DNA of 64,000 nucleotides from JANYCO01 sp035535995 (lineage in GTDB: Bacteria > Bacteroidota > Bacteroidia > Cytophagales > Cytophagaceae), in NCBI GenBank assembly GCA_035535995.1, contig DATLOZ010000020.1, positions 182,798 through 246,797 on the forward strand. Reading direction: 5' to 3'. Below are positions 18,014 to 26,685 of this stretch, one piece after another. The notes beneath the pieces were generated by a model. That model worked only from the letters and a program-made list of their open reading frames with translations, did not search any database and had not been told where the DNA came from. The translations under genes were made by a program, and so were the position numbers. Each line of letters starts with the position of its first letter. Positions within the stretch are counted from its first letter, which is position 1.

Positions 18014-18469
18014 TCAGACAAGCTTTCTCAAACTAAGAATAATTCCATAATGGAGATTCTCATGCGCATAATTGTAAACCACCGCGTCTTCGATCGATTG
18101 TAGCGTGTAGCCTGAAGAGGTTGTAAAAGTCTTATATCCGGAAAATAAATTTTTCTCGTAATCTTTTGGGAAAGCACTTGAAGTAAGTTCAAAATATTCT
18201 TTGATCTCCTGCAGACTGCCGGGCTTTGTCCAATTGCGCGGAGAAGTTCCGTTGCGATACAATTCAATAAATGTTTCGGGGATAATAGGCTTCAAGCCGG
18301 CAGCCATATAGCAAAGCCGTTGCTGGGAAGCTACCATATGACCGAGGTTCCAGAGGATGTTGTTGCCAAAGCCTTCTGGGATGCGGTTTAGCTGCTCTTC
18401 GTTGTACCCTTCAACGATTTTCAGCGCACTGCTTCTCAATTTCACAAGTGAATCAAATACAAATTGCAT
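18014..18469 (-). CDS. DinB/YfiT-like superfamily protein
   Basis: A 151-residue four-helix-bundle protein of the DinB (DUF664) type. These are metal-binding proteins, some acting as thiol-dependent transferases with bacillithiol or mycothiol. The histidine pattern is visible: NLGHMVASQQ in the first half and YAHENLHYGIILSLRK at the end, giving the usual metal triad. No signal peptide. It lies five bases downstream of the secreted 254-residue gene and is probably co-transcribed. Its substrate is unknown. Confidence 0.85.
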   Translation of the reverse strand: MQFVFDSLVKLRSSALKIVEGYNEEQLNRIPEGFGNNILWNLGHMVASQQRLCYMAAGLKPIIPETFIELYRNGTSPRNWTKPGSLQEIKEYFELTSSAFPKDYEKNLFSGYKTFTTSSGYTLQSIEDAVVYNYAHENLHYGIILSLRKLV

Positions 18470-18473
18470 AGCT

Positions 18474-19238
18474 CTATTTTTGTAAGATCATTTTAAATGT
18501 TTTGGAAAATCCTTTGTAGTCTAAATTGATATAGACCTCATTAGAATAGACTCCGAGAATTTGATAATAGATCTTATCGCCTTTCACCAAAAGATTGTTG
18601 ATCTCAGGATTGGAGCTGTCTATAAAGACGGAAACATACTGGCAATCATTTTCCCAATTGATCTTGTAGTGCGAAATGTATTTTCCATTTTCATGGTATT
18701 CGGTGCAGGTTTTTCCATCAAGTATGAAATAATCGATCTTGTCAGGATTCTCCGAAGCATACATCAGCTTTGCATTACGCAGCGAAAGACAATCGCCGGA
18801 GGTAGCGCTCATCGTATCGGTAGAAAATTTTTCGTAAGGAACAAGATCCGGATTCAGCACAGCAGATTCTTCGTAGCTGGCCAGGGAGTCGACCGGAGAA
18901 TTTTCTTCAGAAGACACCATCATGATAAATTTTAAAAAGATATCACATTTCTTGATGAGCTCATAAGCGATCACTTCTCCAAACTGGCGTCCTGCTACCT
19001 CGCCCTGCGTCATGTCGATGTTGAGCTCTTTCTTAATATCTTCAAGATGTTTCATAGAAGACTTCATGATACAGCTTTCCATCGCAGCATCGATCTCAGC
19101 CTGGTCCTGGAGATTTTTATAACTTTCCAGACAATTGCAGATCTCCTTCGAGATCTTCCCTACCACTTTCTGAGCAGAAGCATCGAAGCATGAAAAAAAA
19201 GTGAAAAAGGTAATCGCTATGAGTAATTTTGTTTTCAT
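18474..19238 (-). CDS. Exported protein of unknown function, cysteine-containing N-terminal domain
   Basis: A 254-residue protein with signal peptide 1-22 (SCFDASAQ end). Residues ~28-110 are helical and contain spaced cysteines (KEICNCLESY, ESCIMK, IKKCDIF), a pattern seen in uncharacterised Bacteroidota exported proteins. The C-terminal half is beta-rich (DYFILDGKTCTEYHENGKY). I do not recognise the family. It precedes the DinB gene by five bases on the same strand. Upstream, on its 5-prime side, lies a family A repeat. Confidence 0.7.
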   Translation of the reverse strand: MKTKLLIAITFFTFFSCFDASAQKVVGKISKEICNCLESYKNLQDQAEIDAAMESCIMKSSMKHLEDIKKELNIDMTQGEVAGRQFGEVIAYELIKKCDIFLKFIMMVSSEENSPVDSLASYEESAVLNPDLVPYEKFSTDTMSATSGDCLSLRNAKLMYASENPDKIDYFILDGKTCTEYHENGKYISHYKINWENDCQYVSVFIDSSNPEINNLLVKGDKIYYQILGVYSNEVYINLDYKGFSKTFKMILQK

Positions 19239-19254
19239 AATTGATATAGACTTA

Positions 19255-19334
19255 GGATAAGATGCCGGATACCAGATAAGTTTAATCTCTGACGGAATTT
19301 TTATCTGGTATCCGGCATCTGGTATCTTGTATCT
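19255..19334. repeat. Dispersed palindromic repeat, family A (copy 3)
   Basis: GGATAAGATGCCGGATACC at 19256-19274 is mirrored by TATCCGGCATCTGGTATC with TTATCTG before it (19301-19326). It ends four bases before the leuS stop codon. Confidence 0.78.
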
Positions 19335-19337
19335 ATT

Positions 19338-22109
19338 TTAAAGCACTACGTTTACAATTCGATTCGGCACCACAATGATCTTCTTCGGCGCTTTTCCTTC
19401 CAGCCATTTTTGCACAACCTCGTTGGCAAGCACTTGCTTTTCGATATCGGCTGCCGGCATGTCCATAGGGAAATTGATCTTGGCGCGCATTTTTCCATTG
19501 ATGGAAATCGGGTACTCAAATTCGCTTTCGGTCATATACTCCTGCTTCCATTGTGGATAGCGGGCAGTAGAGATACTTTCTTTATGACCCAGGGTTGCGT
19601 ACAATTCTTCCGTAATATGCGGCGCGTAAGGCGAAAGCACGATCAACAATTCTTCTAATACTTGTTTGCTCGAACATTTCAACGAAGAAAGCTCGTTCAC
19701 ACAAACCATAAAAGTACTCACAGAAGTATTGAACGAATGGCGCTCGATGTCTTCTTCTACTTTTTTGATCGTTTTGTGTAAGATCTTCAGCTCTTCCGGC
19801 GTAGGCGCTTTGTCAGTCACCAGGAATTTTCCCTGGTCGTTGTAGAACAATCTCCAAAGCTTGCGCAGGAATTTGTATACCCCATCGATCCCTTGTGTAC
19901 TCCATGGTTTGAATTGTTCCAATGGGCCTAAGAACATTTCATACATCCTCAGCGTGTCGGCACCGTAGCGGTCGCAGATATCATCAGGGTTGATGACATT
20001 GTATTTAGACTTCGACATTTTTTCTACTTCGGAACCGCAGATGTATTTGCCTTCTTCCAAAATAAATTCTGCGTCTTTAAAATCAGGACGCCATTTTTTG
20101 AATGCCTCGGTATCCAATTCATCGTTGTGTACGATGTTTACGTCTACGTGGAGTGCAGTAGTTTCGTATTGGTCTTTTAGTTTGAGCGAAACAAATTTAT
20201 TCGTTCCATTAATTCTGTACACAAAATTCGATCTTCCCTGAATCATTCCCTGGTTGATCAGTTTTTTGAAAGGCTCCGCAGTGCTCACCAATCCAAGGTC
20301 GTAGAGGAACATGTTCCAGAAACGGGAATAGAACAAGTGACCGGTAGCATGCTCGGCGCCGCCGATGTAGAGGTCTACCTGGTTCCAGTATTTCTCCGCT
20401 TTTTCTCCTACAAATCTTGTAATGTTCTTTGGATCCATGTAGCGCAGGAAATACCAGCTCGATCCGGCCCAGCCTGGCATAGTGCTTAGTTCAAGCGGAT
20501 AACCTTTGTAGGTAAAATTCTTGGCGCGGCCCAGCGGCGGCTCGCCTGTAGCAGTAGGTTTGTATTCGTCAATTTGCGGGAGCTCCAAAGGAAGATCTTT
20601 TTCTTCCATCGTCTGAGGAATTCCATCTTTGTAAAACACCGGGATCGGCTCTCCCCAATAACGCTGGCGTGCAAAGATGGCATCGCGCATTTTGTATTGG
20701 ATACGCGCTTTCCCGATTCCTTTTTCTTCAGCAAACTTGATTGCTTTTTGAATGGCTTCCGGTACTGCCAATCCGTTCAGGAAACCAGAGTTGACCATCG
20801 TTCCGGCTTTCGGATCAAAATCTTCTTTGGTAATATCGGTGCGGTCGCCTTCTTGTACCGCGATGATCGGAAGTTTGTAATGAGTAGCAAATTTAAAATC
20901 ACGCTCGTCGGAAGAAGGCACGGCCATTACTACGCCAGTACCGTAGCCCGCCAGCACGTAGTCGGCAATCCAGAGCGGAATTTTTTCTCCGTTGAAAGGA
21001 TTGATCACATAACTTCCGGTGAATACGCCTGATACGGTTTTTACATCGCTCATGCGGTCGCGCTCGGAGCGGTTCTTTGCTTGAGTTACGTAAGCTTCTA
21101 CTGCTGCTTTTTGAGCAGCGGAAGTTAATTCGGCGATCAGCTCGTGTTCCGGTGCGATCGATACATAGGTTACGCCAAACGTCGTATCTACGCGGGTGGT
21201 GAAGACAGTCAGTGTGATGTCTTTGTCTACGACTTTAAAGTTCAACTCTGCACCGAAAGATTTTCCGATCCAGTAGCGCTGCATGTCTTTCATCGGTTCA
21301 GGCCAGTCGATTGTGTCGAGGCCTTGCAGCAATCTTTCCGCGAAAGCGGTGATACGCATCATCCATTGCTGCATTTTTTTACGCTCTACAGGATAACCGC
21401 CGCGTTCGGAAACGCCGTTCACCACTTCTTCGTTGGCCAGCACTGTGCCTAGCGCGGGGCACCAGTTTACCATCGTATCGGCAAGATAGGTCAGGCGGTA
21501 TTTCAGCAAAGTATCGGACTTTTCTTTTTCCGACATTTTTTTCCAGTCATCGGCAGTGAATGAAGCAGTATCTTCGTCGCAAGCGGCTTTCACCGCGCTG
21601 TTGCCGGAGGCTTCAAATTTTTTGATCAGCGAATCGATGTGTTCGGCTTTGTTGGTCTCTTTGTTGTACCAGCTATGAAAAAGCTGGATGAAGATCCATT
21701 GTGTCCAGTGGTAATAATCAGGTTTACTTGTCCAGACCTCACGGCTCCAGTCGTAGGAAAACCCTACGCGCTCAAGCTGTTCGATATAGCGGGTAATATT
21801 TTGTTCGGTAGTAATGGCAGGGTGTTGGCCGGTTTGCATGGCATACTGCTCAGCCGGCAATCCGAAAGAATCGAATCCCATTGGGTGCAGCACATTGAAA
21901 CCTTTGATGCGTTTGTAACGGGCGATGATATCGGAAGCAATATAGCCAAGCGGGTGTCCTACATGGAGGCCTGCGCCGGAAGGATAAGGAAACATATCCA
22001 GGGCGTAGTATTTAGGCTTACTACTATTGTTGTCGGCCTTGAAAGTCTGTTGATCTTTCCATGTTTTTTGCCATTTGCTTTCGATTTCTTTAAAGTTGTA
22101 TTCGCTCAT
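19338..22109 (-). CDS. leuS: Leucyl-tRNA synthetase
   Basis: Charges tRNA-Leu in the cytoplasm. The ATG at 22109 gives 923 residues starting MSEYNFKEIESKWQ, the usual LeuRS N terminus. An in-frame ATG further out (22196) would add 29 hydrophobic residues unlike the family and is rejected. The class I signature HVGHPLGY (HIGH) and the KMSKS motif (EKMSKSKYNVI) are intact. The CP1 editing domain is present between them (TFGVTYVSIAPEH, YGTGVVMAVPSSDERD). The C terminus ends in the KINFPMDMP anticodon/tRNA-binding region. It is monocistronic. Confidence 0.96.
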   Translation of the reverse strand: MSEYNFKEIESKWQKTWKDQQTFKADNNSSKPKYYALDMFPYPSGAGLHVGHPLGYIASDIIARYKRIKGFNVLHPMGFDSFGLPAEQYAMQTGQHPAITTEQNITRYIEQLERVGFSYDWSREVWTSKPDYYHWTQWIFIQLFHSWYNKETNKAEHIDSLIKKFEASGNSAVKAACDEDTASFTADDWKKMSEKEKSDTLLKYRLTYLADTMVNWCPALGTVLANEEVVNGVSERGGYPVERKKMQQWMMRITAFAERLLQGLDTIDWPEPMKDMQRYWIGKSFGAELNFKVVDKDITLTVFTTRVDTTFGVTYVSIAPEHELIAELTSAAQKAAVEAYVTQAKNRSERDRMSDVKTVSGVFTGSYVINPFNGEKIPLWIADYVLAGYGTGVVMAVPSSDERDFKFATHYKLPIIAVQEGDRTDITKEDFDPKAGTMVNSGFLNGLAVPEAIQKAIKFAEEKGIGKARIQYKMRDAIFARQRYWGEPIPVFYKDGIPQTMEEKDLPLELPQIDEYKPTATGEPPLGRAKNFTYKGYPLELSTMPGWAGSSWYFLRYMDPKNITRFVGEKAEKYWNQVDLYIGGAEHATGHLFYSRFWNMFLYDLGLVSTAEPFKKLINQGMIQGRSNFVYRINGTNKFVSLKLKDQYETTALHVDVNIVHNDELDTEAFKKWRPDFKDAEFILEEGKYICGSEVEKMSKSKYNVINPDDICDRYGADTLRMYEMFLGPLEQFKPWSTQGIDGVYKFLRKLWRLFYNDQGKFLVTDKAPTPEELKILHKTIKKVEEDIERHSFNTSVSTFMVCVNELSSLKCSSKQVLEELLIVLSPYAPHITEELYATLGHKESISTARYPQWKQEYMTESEFEYPISINGKMRAKINFPMDMPAADIEKQVLANEVVQKWLEGKAPKKIIVVPNRIVNVVL

Positions 22110-22132
22110 TATTTTTAATAATTGTAGAGGGG

Positions 22133-22140
22133 CAAAAATA
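22133..22140 (-). promoter_or_regulatory. Probable -7 element of leuS
   Basis: TATTTTTG on the minus strand matches the Bacteroidota -7 consensus TAnnTTTG and lies 24 bases before the start codon at 22109, which also supports that start. No TTTG is seen 19 bases upstream of it. Confidence 0.4.
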
Positions 22141-22260
22141 ACGAAAAATGATGGATTTTTGGATAAAAGTTTAAATGTAAAAAATATTAAACACAAAGAC
22201 AGAAAAGCACAAAGCGCTTTGTGTTTTTGAGCCTTTGTATTAAAAATAGTTGAGCTATTA

Positions 22261-22647
22261 TCAACGTAAAAACTCTTGTAGCCTTTGTATTTGCTCCTTT
22301 TCCGAAAGATTGTGGTAAGAAAACCCTTCCTGCGAAAATAACAACCTGGAAATTCTTTCGTCGCTGCCGTTGATCAGTATTAATGATTTTTCAGGATGAT
22401 CCGCCAGCAGAGTGGCTAGTTTTATAAATGGTTTTGTATCGGCAGCAGGCTCTATAGAGAAGAATACGCAGGACTTGTCTGCGCTACGAACCGCTTCGAA
22501 AGCCTGGTCGATGAGCATGGGTTCGGAAAAATTATCAAGGTCTAGAAAATCTGTTTTGAGATTTTTTGACTTAATAGCATCCGCAAGAGAATTGGTGTAG
22601 CGGAAGTTCCGTTGTGCAGTGCATTGGATGTATAAAATAAAGTTCAT
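22261..22647 (-). CDS. Small protein of unknown function
   Basis: About 128 residues if translation begins at the ATG ending at 22647 (MNFILYIQCTAQRNFRY). An ATG ten codons upstream at 22677 would leave only 11 bases to the divergent murF start and is less likely. The protein alternates beta strands and helices (NFILYIQCT, SCVFFSIEPA, SLILINGSD), compatible with a small alpha/beta fold. No known family is recognised. It is divergent from murF, and a hairpin made from AAACACAAAG repeats (about 22188-22223) separates it from leuS. Confidence 0.6.
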   Translation of the reverse strand: MNFILYIQCTAQRNFRYTNSLADAIKSKNLKTDFLDLDNFSEPMLIDQAFEAVRSADKSCVFFSIEPAADTKPFIKLATLLADHPEKSLILINGSDERISRLLFSQEGFSYHNLSEKEQIQRLQEFLR

Positions 22648-22688
22648 GACCGGTTTTTGAAATACCCATTTAATCATAAATTTACAAA

Positions 22689-23969
22689 ATGGAAATTAAA
22701 GATCTATACACGAAATTTTTATCAAGCAAAGGCGTCTCTACCGATACCCGCCAGATCAGCGAAGGCGTCCTGTTTTTTGCCTTGAAAGGCGCCAATTATA
22801 ACGGCAATGAATTTGCGGAGAAAGCTTTAGAAATGGGCGCTTCCTATGTAGTGATCGATGAGGAGAGATACAAGGTAAATGAAAAATGCATTCTTGTAGA
22901 CGATGTACTTAGCACACTTCAGCAATTAGCTAATTATCATCGCAAGCAATTTAATATTCCTTTTATCGCCGTTACCGGATCAAATGGGAAGACCACTACG
23001 AAAGAGCTGATCTATGCGGTGCTTTCTACCAGTTATAAAACACAAGCCACAAAAGGCAACCTGAACAACCATATCGGAATTCCACTTACGCTGCTGGCGA
23101 TCCCGCAGGGCACGGAAATAGCAGTGATCGAAATGGGTGCCAATCACCAGAAAGAAATTGAATCTTATTGCCAATACGTAGAACCTACGCACGCTATGAT
23201 CACCAACATCGGGAAGGCACACCTGGAGGGCTTTGGCGGTGTGGAAGGTGTAAAGAAAGGGAAAGGCGAATTGTACGATTATATCCGCGCACACGATGGT
23301 GTGGCTTTCGTAAATTCTTCCGATCCTACATTGATGAGCATTGCGAATTTTAAATCTCCAGTATTGTATCCGGGCAAAAACGATTTTTATCATTGCATGC
23401 TGTTATCGGCTACGCCTTTTGTATCACTGCGTACAGAAGAAGGCGAAACCGTGGAAACAAAACTGACGGGCACATACAATTATGATAATATTTCAGCCGC
23501 ATTATGTATCGGAAAATATTTTAAAGTTCCTGCGGCTAAGGCCAACAAGGCTGTAGCGGAGTATACCCCTCAAAACAACCGTTCGCAATTTGTGCAAAAA
23601 GGAAGTAATCAAATCCTGCTAGATGCCTACAATGCGAATCCCTCTTCGATGAAAGCAGCGATCGAAAATTTCAATCGTTTGCAGATGGAAAATAAGGTAA
23701 TCATACTTGGTGATATGTTTGAACTGGGCGACGAGAGCGAGGTAGAGCACGATGCACTTGGAAAATTATTGGCAGGATGTTCTTTTGATAAAGTCATTCT
23801 TTGCGGAAAAAATATGCGCTATGCAGCAGAGCATTTGGAGCATGCAGAATACTTCGAAGCTAAGCCAGACTTAGTGGAATATTTGCAGGAACATAAAATT
23901 GAAAACGCTTCGGTATTTATCAAAGGCTCTCGTGGCATGGGATTGGAGAGCGTGCTGGAACTATTATAA
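22689..23969 (+). CDS. murF: UDP-N-acetylmuramoyl-tripeptide--D-alanyl-D-alanine ligase
   Basis: Last cytoplasmic amino-acid ligation of peptidoglycan precursor synthesis, ATP-dependent. The 426-residue Mur ligase has the early DTRQISEGVLFFALKG segment of MurF, the P-loop TGSNGKTTTKELI, NLNNHIGIPLTLL, and the Mur central motif EMGANHQKEI. The ADP-binding DAYNANPSSMKAAI is present in the C-terminal domain. It stands outside a dcw cluster. The stop codon overlaps the base of a long terminator hairpin. Confidence 0.95.
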   Translation: MEIKDLYTKFLSSKGVSTDTRQISEGVLFFALKGANYNGNEFAEKALEMGASYVVIDEERYKVNEKCILVDDVLSTLQQLANYHRKQFNIPFIAVTGSNGKTTTKELIYAVLSTSYKTQATKGNLNNHIGIPLTLLAIPQGTEIAVIEMGANHQKEIESYCQYVEPTHAMITNIGKAHLEGFGGVEGVKKGKGELYDYIRAHDGVAFVNSSDPTLMSIANFKSPVLYPGKNDFYHCMLLSATPFVSLRTEEGETVETKLTGTYNYDNISAALCIGKYFKVPAAKANKAVAEYTPQNNRSQFVQKGSNQILLDAYNANPSSMKAAIENFNRLQMENKVIILGDMFELGDESEVEHDALGKLLAGCSFDKVILCGKNMRYAAEHLEHAEYFEAKPDLVEYLQEHKIENASVFIKGSRGMGLESVLELL

Positions 23970-24055
23970 CTCACTACTATTGCTGTTGCTCTTGCTGACC
24001 CTACATCATAAGCAGCAGGACAGCAAGAGCAACAGCAACAGTAGTGAGTTTTTTT
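23968..24055 (+). terminator. Long-stem terminator between murF and a sugar transporter
   Basis: Arms 23968-23997 and 24021-24050 pair over 30 bases with one A-C mismatch, followed by a T7 run on the plus strand. The right foot is the end of the convergent transporter gene. The stem is unusually long for an intrinsic terminator. Confidence 0.85.
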
Positions 24056-25307
24056 ATACATCCTTTGCCTCATGCCCTTTTGCGCCAAACCAAACGATGT
24101 AGAGATAACAGACAGCTGGGACAATAAAAGCGATTCTTAATCCTATGCCAGGGCTATCTGCAAGCGAAGCCTGGATCACTGGAATAATGGCGCCTCCCAC
24201 GATCGCCGTGGAAAGAATGCCGGAGCCTTGTTTGGTATGTTTTCCCAACCCATGTACAGCCAGTGTAAAGATCGTAGGGAACATAATGGAGTTACACAGT
24301 CCTACGAGAATGATTGAATACATTGCTACTGCGCCTGTAGTATTGATGGAAAGAAGAATGAGTAAAATGGCAAGTGCTGCGTTGACAGCCAGTACATAGC
24401 CAGGTTTGAAAATATTCAGAATATAAGCGCCGAGGAATCTTCCTACCATAGCGCCGCCCCAATAGAAGGCTACATATTTTGCCGCAATCTCCGGAGCCAG
24501 ACCGGCTACATCTTTCATTTCAAGATAATTTACCATATAACTTCCGATCGATACTTCCGCACCTACATAAGCGAAGATCCCGATGGCACCAAGCACCAGG
24601 TGTTTGTAGCTCCATGCACTCTTGTGCACCGCATCGCTCACGGTAGTATCTTCACCTTCGTTTGAAACAATTTCCGGCAAGGTCATGCGTGAAAGAATGA
24701 AGGCAATGACCAATAATACAACTGCGATGATGAGGTAAGGAATTTTTACAGCTTCTGTACTACCGGCCTTGTTGAGCGCAGAAAGGATAAAGTAAATACC
24801 AAAGAAAGGAGCCAGGAAAGTACCCACTGAATTCAAGGCCTGGTTCAAAGTAAGACGTGCCGAAGCTGTTTCCGGAGGACCCAACACCGATACATAAGGA
24901 TTGGCCGCTACCTGGAGTAACACCACGCCAGTAGCCAGAATAAACAAGGCAATCAGGAATACCAGGTAAGAGTGAAGTGTTACTGCAGGGAAGAAAAGCA
25001 AACATCCCATTGCCGCACCTATAAAGCCCAGGATCATGCCGCGCTTGTAGCCTGCGGCTTCTACGATCATACTGGAAGGGATCGACATCACAGCGTAAGC
25101 ACCAAAGAAGCAGAACTGGATCATTGAAGCTTGTGTGTAAGAAAGGTCAAACATTTTTTTGAGATAAGGAACCAGAATATCGTTCAGGCAGGTGATGAAA
25201 CCCATCATGAAAAATAATACCATTAAAGAATAAAGAGCGGTCTTGTAATTCTGATTACTTCCGGGAGTAGAGGAAGCGGAGATCTTCCCCTGAGGAGCTA
25301 TGGCCAT
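24054..25307 (-). CDS. Sugar MFS transporter (FucP/GluP-like)
   Basis: A 417-residue, 12-span major facilitator of the fucose-galactose-glucose:proton symporter family. Typical features are FMMGFITCLNDILVPYLK in helix 1 and AANPYVSVLGPPETASARLTLNQALNSVG in helices 4-5 (residues about 130-160), the latter diagnostic of the FucP/GluP/HP1174 group. It would import hexoses with protons through the inner membrane. No sugar-metabolism gene is next to it, so the substrate is not fixed. Start ATG 25307 leaves a short hydrophilic N terminus. Confidence 0.88.
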   Translation of the reverse strand: MAIAPQGKISASSTPGSNQNYKTALYSLMVLFFMMGFITCLNDILVPYLKKMFDLSYTQASMIQFCFFGAYAVMSIPSSMIVEAAGYKRGMILGFIGAAMGCLLFFPAVTLHSYLVFLIALFILATGVVLLQVAANPYVSVLGPPETASARLTLNQALNSVGTFLAPFFGIYFILSALNKAGSTEAVKIPYLIIAVVLLVIAFILSRMTLPEIVSNEGEDTTVSDAVHKSAWSYKHLVLGAIGIFAYVGAEVSIGSYMVNYLEMKDVAGLAPEIAAKYVAFYWGGAMVGRFLGAYILNIFKPGYVLAVNAALAILLILLSINTTGAVAMYSIILVGLCNSIMFPTIFTLAVHGLGKHTKQGSGILSTAIVGGAIIPVIQASLADSPGIGLRIAFIVPAVCYLYIVWFGAKGHEAKDV

Positions 25308-25385
25308 TGATTTAAAGGTTTTTAAAGGTACTAGTATTGTTTAGGTTTGGTAAGTTAAAAATTTTATTAAAAAATAGCACAAATA

Positions 25386-25466
25386 AGTTATGAATGTTGA
25401 GTTAAGAATTATGAATTCTGGATACTGATCATCAATTCATCACTCATAATTCAACATTCATAACTA
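25386..25466. repeat. Dispersed palindromic repeat, family B (copy 3)
   Basis: AGTTATGAATGTTGAGTT on the left is mirrored by ACTCATAATTCAACATTC and ATAACT on the right. The right end is one base from the stop codon of the EamA gene (25468). Confidence 0.78.
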
Positions 25467-25467
25467 T

Positions 25468-26358
25468 TTAAGCTTTCCTTGTATTTCGAAAACTCACCAA
25501 ATAAACCCCTGAAAGAATGATCACCAGGTATCCAAGTTTTTCTACATCAAAACGATCCTTACCCCAAAGAATTGCGATGAAGGCCGCCAGCAAGGGCTGT
25601 AGATAAATATAGCTTCCGGCTATGGAAGGGTTCACATACTTGAGCACCGCCGAATTGAGATAGTAGCTGCACAATGTGGCGAAGAAAATAATAAACCCAA
25701 ACGCCCACCAGGCCTCAGCAGTAAGGCTTCCCCAGCGAGTATGTATAAAATCATCGTACCCGAAAGGAAGTACCATGAAGAACCCAAGCAGGAAGATCCA
25801 TTTTAAAATAGTGAAAGGGTGATATTTGTGCATCAATGGTTTTACAGTAACCAAGAAACAAGCCCATGCAATAGCGTTTAGCAATACCAGAATATCTCCG
25901 GTAAATAACCCTTCCACTTTTCCACGACCGGAATGGAGCAAGAGCAAAACCGTACCGGTAGTACCCAAGAGCACACCGATGATTTTAGTAATACTTATTT
26001 TTTCCTCACGGATAATAAAAGACGAAATGATCAGCACGATGATCGGCGTAACGGTCATCATTAAGGAAGCATTGATTGGAGTAGTAAGGTTGAGCCCTTC
26101 GTAAAAAAGTAGTTGGTTCAAAGCGATGCCAAAGAGTGCAGATAAAAATATTCTGGCCATATCTTTCTTCTCCACCTTTTCATTTACAAAAAGAAAACTG
26201 ATGCCCCAGAAAATAAAAATAGAAACGATGCCTCTGGAAACCACAATTGACGAGGGTTGTATGTATACCGGCATTACCATTTTAGAAATACTGTAATTAA
26301 ACCCTCCAATCAACGCCGTAGAAAAAAGCATTAGGTGTGCTTTGATGGTATTGTTCAT
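25468..26358 (-). CDS. EamA-family (DMT) inner-membrane transporter
   Basis: About ten membrane helices arranged as two EamA repeats, typical of drug/metabolite exporters (RhaT/YdcZ-like). The ATG at 26358 starts MNNTIKAHLMLFSTALIGG, directly before helix 1; an ATG six codons upstream is also in frame. Typical segments include GIALNQLLFYEGLNLTTPINASLMMTV and SPAGSYIYLQPLLAAFIAILWG-like residues (SIAGSYIYLQPLLAAFIAIL). The substrate is unknown. Its stop codon abuts a family B repeat. Confidence 0.85.
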   Translation of the reverse strand: MNNTIKAHLMLFSTALIGGFNYSISKMVMPVYIQPSSIVVSRGIVSIFIFWGISFLFVNEKVEKKDMARIFLSALFGIALNQLLFYEGLNLTTPINASLMMTVTPIIVLIISSFIIREEKISITKIIGVLLGTTGTVLLLLHSGRGKVEGLFTGDILVLLNAIAWACFLVTVKPLMHKYHPFTILKWIFLLGFFMVLPFGYDDFIHTRWGSLTAEAWWAFGFIIFFATLCSYYLNSAVLKYVNPSIAGSYIYLQPLLAAFIAILWGKDRFDVEKLGYLVIILSGVYLVSFRNTRKA

Positions 26359-26456
26359 AGGGTAAAGATAGTACATTGAATGGAGATACCAGAAATTAGG
26401 TAGGAGATAAAATAAAAAACATATCAGTAGCGTGATGCTTTTTTTGAAAAATTACG

Positions 26457-26476
26457 GTTAGTGTGTAAACACTAAC
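26457..26476. promoter_or_regulatory. 8-4-8 palindrome in the EamA-rarA gap
   Basis: GTTAGTGT-GTAA-ACACTAAC is a perfect inverted repeat in the 327-base divergent region between the EamA gene and rarA. It has no T-run and could be an operator. Nothing else definite is seen in this gap. Confidence 0.35.
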
Positions 26477-26685
26477 GAGCATAATTGTTTGAGCCACGAT
26501 TTTTAGTATTCGAAAATTTTCATGATGATAGCTGCGGCAGCAACTGCGTAGGTTATCCCCCAATGACAAACTTTTTAAACATCATTTAAATCTTAAATCA
26601 TAGTTCCGATAATTTTCGTCCCACGCGGAACGAATCGGAATTTGCCCAACGTTTAGTATCTTGTAATAATTATCCTTGTATTCTC

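Noticed and set aside
22110..22196. N-terminal extension of leuS from the upstream ATG
   Set aside because: The 29 added residues are hydrophobic and unlike any LeuRS; a -7 promoter element lies inside the would-be coding extension.
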